Source of the DNA: Mucilaginibacter sp. L196
Lineage (GTDB): Bacteria; Bacteroidota; Bacteroidia; Sphingobacteriales; Sphingobacteriaceae
Length of the DNA stretch: 64,000 nucleotides
NCBI RefSeq assembly: GCF_009765905.1
Contig: NZ_LMUO01000009.1
Coordinates: 225,941 to 289,940, forward strand
Direction: 5' to 3'
The translations under genes were made by a program, and so were the position numbers. This document shows, one piece after another, positions 62,254 through 64,000 of the stretch; position 1 is the stretch's first letter, and each line of letters starts with the position of its first letter. The notes beneath the pieces were generated by a model. That model ran no database searches, was not told the DNA's origin, and was given only the letters and a program-made list of their open reading frames with translations.

Positions 62254-62323
62254 TGTCATGCTGAGGTACTCGAAGCATAAGCGCAAAGGCCCGCCCACAT
62301 ACTTCGAGTACCTCAGCATGACA
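62254..62323. repeat. GTCAT-type palindromic repeat, TACTCGAAGCAT subfamily
   Basis: Arms TGTCATGCTGAGGTACTCGA (from 62254) and TCGAGTACCTCAGCATGACA (to 62323), around a GCGCAAAGGCCCGCCC centre. It differs from the 57797 copy by a compensated change in the stem (GGCACT to GGTACT), so the pairing is preserved. Confidence 0.9.
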
Positions 62324-62476
62324 GCCTTTGCGCACGTTGATACTTACCAATAGCTATTGCTGACATGGTAGCGCGTTTGTGGAAAACTTGAGCAATATTA
62401 TTGGGAATTTATGGATCAAATAATGCCCAAATTAATTTGATACCATTAACTTTACATTTTAATACTTTTTAAAGCT

Positions 62477-62842
62477 ATGGAAATTAAAGGTAAGGTACAT
62501 GAAGTGTCTCCAACCGTTCAGGTTACAGATTCACTTAAGAAAAGAGAATTGATACTTGAATATATTGAGAACCCTCAATATCCTGAATATTTGAAGTTTG
62601 AAGCGATACAGGATCGCTGTAATTTGTTGGATAATACTAAAGTTGGCGATGATGTTGAAGTTTTCTTCAACCTTAAAGGCCGCCCGTGGACAGATAAAGC
62701 GGGTAAGAAAACATATTTCAACTCATTACAGTTGTGGAAAGTGAATGTATTATCAGGCGCAGGCGCTACAGCCGGCACACCTGCATATGCTCCGCCTGCT
62801 GATATAAGCTCACAGCCGGATGAGGATGATTTGCCTTTCTAA
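62477..62842 (+). CDS. DUF3127 OB-fold protein with SSB-like acidic tail
   Basis: A 121-residue protein of the DUF3127 family, known mainly in Bacteroidota and predicted to be an OB fold. Residues 1-90 include MEIKGKVHEVSPTVQVTDSLKKRELIL and KVGDDVEVFFNLKGRPWTDKAGKKTYFNSLQLWKV. A short Gly/Ala/Pro linker follows, and the protein ends SQPDEDDLPF. The final DDLPF closely mimics the DDDIPF tip by which single-stranded DNA-binding protein recruits repair and replication partners. A role in DNA transactions is therefore a reasonable inference. It is monocistronic, with its own terminator. Confidence 0.85.
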   Translation: MEIKGKVHEVSPTVQVTDSLKKRELILEYIENPQYPEYLKFEAIQDRCNLLDNTKVGDDVEVFFNLKGRPWTDKAGKKTYFNSLQLWKVNVLSGAGATAGTPAYAPPADISSQPDEDDLPF

Positions 62843-62844
62843 TT

Positions 62845-62872
62845 AGTTTGCAGTTGCTGGTTAGCAGTTTGC
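62845..62872. repeat. Tandem heptamer array (AGTTTGC x4)
   Basis: Units AGTTTGC, AGTTGCT, GGTTAGC and AGTTTGC, directly after the DUF3127 stop. The inverted partner is at 62953-62980; together they flank the terminator hairpin. Confidence 0.8.
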
Positions 62873-62892
62873 ATTGTATAACAGTCAAAATA

Positions 62893-62925
62893 AAAGAGCC
62901 TTTCAGACATTCTGAAAGGCTCTTT
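62893..62925. terminator. Terminator between DUF3127 and the T9SS-type gene
   Basis: A perfect 15-base stem, AAAGAGCCTTTCAGA/TCTGAAAGGCTCTTT, with a CAT loop and A/T-rich ends. It can serve both converging genes. Confidence 0.92.
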
Positions 62926-62952
62926 CTCGTATACTTAGAATTAGAAAATGTT

Positions 62953-62980
62953 GCAAACCTCTACCGGCAACTGCAAATCA
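62953..62980. repeat. Tandem heptamer array, inverted partner (GCAAACC x4)
   Basis: Units GCAAACC, TCTACCG, GCAACTG and CAAATCA. Its reverse complement matches the 62845-62872 array over about 24 of 30 positions. It ends two bases before the stop codon of the convergent gene. Confidence 0.7.
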
Positions 62981-62982
62981 AC

Positions 62983-63780
62983 CTATTCTTTAACTATTTT
63001 CTTCACCGTTACTTTACCCGCCTGTTTTACTTGCAGATAATAAGTGCCGTTTAGGCCCATGGCAAATGTTGTGCTAAATTTGCCGTTAGTAGCTTTTGCA
63101 ATCCAAAGTATGGTGCCTTTGCTATCTTTTAATTTTACTTCTGCTACGGCTTTTGATGGCAGATTAAACATCAATAACACTTTCCCGCTTGAAAACTCGG
63201 GAGCCAGTGTCAGGTCCATCAAATCAAGCATCTCCATTTGTAAGTTTTCATGATTTGTCGCATCAGCATCCAGTCGGCCAAAATGGTCTGATACATGAAA
63301 GGTTACATGGGTGCTTATGCCCTCATTATCTGTACTGGTAAATATGAAATTCTGAGTGTTCTTACGATCAAATCCCATACGGTCGCCTCTGTCATGGTCG
63401 CCGCTTTCCATTGGGTGGTATTCATGCATTTCTACATGGTGCTTATCCTCTATGCGCATTTTATACTGAAGGGCAAAAGTTGAGTCACCTTTTTTATGTC
63501 TGTGCATCATATCACCATTGTTAGCCATCGGAGCATCTATTGTGACGTCTTGTCTTTTTACAGATGAAATATTACCAATATTCTTTAAGGCCTCGCGGCG
63601 GTCTTTCCCTGAAAGATCTCTGATGTTTTTTCCGTTTACAGTTGTATCGCCATTAACAATGGTAATATCCATATCTTTAGTGCTACTTTGTGCAGAAACC
63701 AGCGGGGGTAATCCTAAAATTGCCAGGATACAAAGAGAGAAAATAAATTCATAACCGGGTTTAAATGATCGCTTTTTCAT
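62983..63780 (-). CDS. Secreted protein with T9SS-type C-terminal sorting domain
   Basis: A 265-residue protein with a signal peptide (about 1-30, ending LPPLVSA). The middle region is rich in His, Asp and Met (MMHRHKKGDSTF, MHEYHPMESGDHDRGDRMG), suggestive of metal binding. The last 75 residues match the type A sorting domain of the Bacteroidota type IX secretion system: VLLMFNLPSKAVAEVKLKDSKG, then NGTYYLQVKQAGKVTVKKIVKE. The protein is therefore probably exported across the outer membrane and anchored. Function unknown. It is divergent from a gene that runs off the window. Confidence 0.75.
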   Translation of the reverse strand: MKKRSFKPGYEFIFSLCILAILGLPPLVSAQSSTKDMDITIVNGDTTVNGKNIRDLSGKDRREALKNIGNISSVKRQDVTIDAPMANNGDMMHRHKKGDSTFALQYKMRIEDKHHVEMHEYHPMESGDHDRGDRMGFDRKNTQNFIFTSTDNEGISTHVTFHVSDHFGRLDADATNHENLQMEMLDLMDLTLAPEFSSGKVLLMFNLPSKAVAEVKLKDSKGTILWIAKATNGKFSTTFAMGLNGTYYLQVKQAGKVTVKKIVKE

Positions 63781-63905
63781 AATATGTTTAGTTAATTAAT
63801 ATCAAAGGTAGTAAAGTGTTGTTTCTCAACTTGTAACAACAACGTTATAAAGGTAAATATTGTGTTAAAAATTGTTAAAAGAACGCATTGTCGGTTTATT
63901 TAAAA

Positions 63906-63913
63906 TATTTTTG
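63906..63913 (+). promoter_or_regulatory. -7 promoter element of the last gene
   Basis: TATTTTTG, nine bases before the ATG at 63923, again predicting a very short leader. Confidence 0.5.
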
Positions 63914-63922
63914 TTTTGAAAG

Positions 63923-64000
63923 ATGAAAAAGAGAAGCATTAGGCTTATAATAGGATTGATGACTGTGGCGCTTTTGGGCGTGGTAGCCATGCAGTTATAT
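63923..64000 (+). CDS. N-terminus of a membrane protein, possibly a sensor kinase (partial)
   Basis: Only 26 residues are visible: a basic start (MKKRSIRLI) and one hydrophobic helix ending VVAMQLY. This is how many Bacteroidota two-component sensor histidine kinases begin, but nothing diagnostic is in view, so the kinase idea is a guess. The exact TATTTTTG element upstream supports it as a real gene. Confidence 0.5.
   Translation, partial: MKKRSIRLIIGLMTVALLGVVAMQLY

Larger units (their letters stand above)
61906..62476. other. Repeat-filled intergenic region, no credible gene
   Basis: 571 bases between the monooxygenase and DUF3127 genes. They hold a 13-base hairpin, GTTACTTTCTTTT/AAAAGAAAGTAAC (62033-62063), embedded in wider TTTCTTTGGT/ACCAAAGAAA arms. 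A half copy of the GCAATC repeat is at 62188-62213, and a full palindrome at 62254-62323. The short open frame 61939-62154 runs through the hairpin and has no coding signs. The DUF3127 promoter should lie in the last 100 bases (TAACTTTA near 62447). Confidence 0.7.

Noticed and set aside
44935..62980. Heptamer arrays as a CRISPR array
   Set aside because: Units are 7 bases, degenerate and contiguous, with no spacers and no cas genes.

Overview
The window is a piece of a Bacteroidota chromosome, most likely family Sphingobacteriaceae (Mucilaginibacter/Pedobacter type). The evidence is the gene set (gldH, a ricT-like PSP1 gene, DUF3098, DUF3127, DUF4293, a T9SS-like sorting tail, abundant secreted lipoproteins), promoters of the TAnnTTTG type, the absence of Shine-Dalgarno sequences, and moderate GC. 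Nearly all genes are housekeeping or envelope genes. I see no prophage, CRISPR array or recognisable defence cluster. One IS4-type insertion sequence is intact.

Layout. 0-3.6 kb: end of a B12-dependent mutase small subunit, a DUF559 protein, glnS and a glycosyltransferase. 3.6-8.6 kb: an accessory stretch with a GH78-like rhamnosidase, an AT-rich acyltransferase bracketed by direct repeats, and a putative metalloprotease. 8.6-19 kb: mostly minus-strand genes (comM/yifB, M1 aminopeptidase, ffh, DUF3078, two glucosaminidases, O-methyltransferase, XRE regulator, ruvX). 19-25 kb: plus-strand holB, ricT-like, gldH, a TPR protein and rmuC. 25-32 kb: thiL, a secreted nuclease, divergent nadA/nadB around a 408-bp AT-rich gap, and tRNA-Gly(CCC). 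32-45 kb: gamma carbonic anhydrase, mnmG next to two parS-like sites, an ABC-F protein, pirin, a three-gene MlaEFD-type lipid transporter, uppP/DUF3098/ftsX. 45-64 kb: ABC exporter, IS4-family element, truA, DUF4293, lutB, a fused 2-oxoacid dehydrogenase E1, a zinc alcohol dehydrogenase, efp, a THUMP methyltransferase, an AraC regulator with a TetX-like monooxygenase, DUF3127 and a T9SS-type secreted protein.

Three signals stand out. First, strand composition appears to switch near 29-30 kb: the plus strand is C-rich to the left and G-rich to the right in hand-counted samples. The switch coincides with the nadA-nadB gap, which carries a perfect DnaA box. Two ParB/parS-like palindromes lie 6 kb away beside mnmG. 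Together these suggest a chromosomal replication origin. Second, intergenic regions are dense with palindromic repeats of several families, mostly at gene 3' ends. They include arrays of degenerate 7-bp units placed in inverted pairs around a hairpin, and one perfect 50-bp palindrome. Third, several genes (OMT, truA, holB, glnS) have the -7 promoter element only 4-7 bases before the start codon, which predicts leaderless or nearly leaderless mRNAs.
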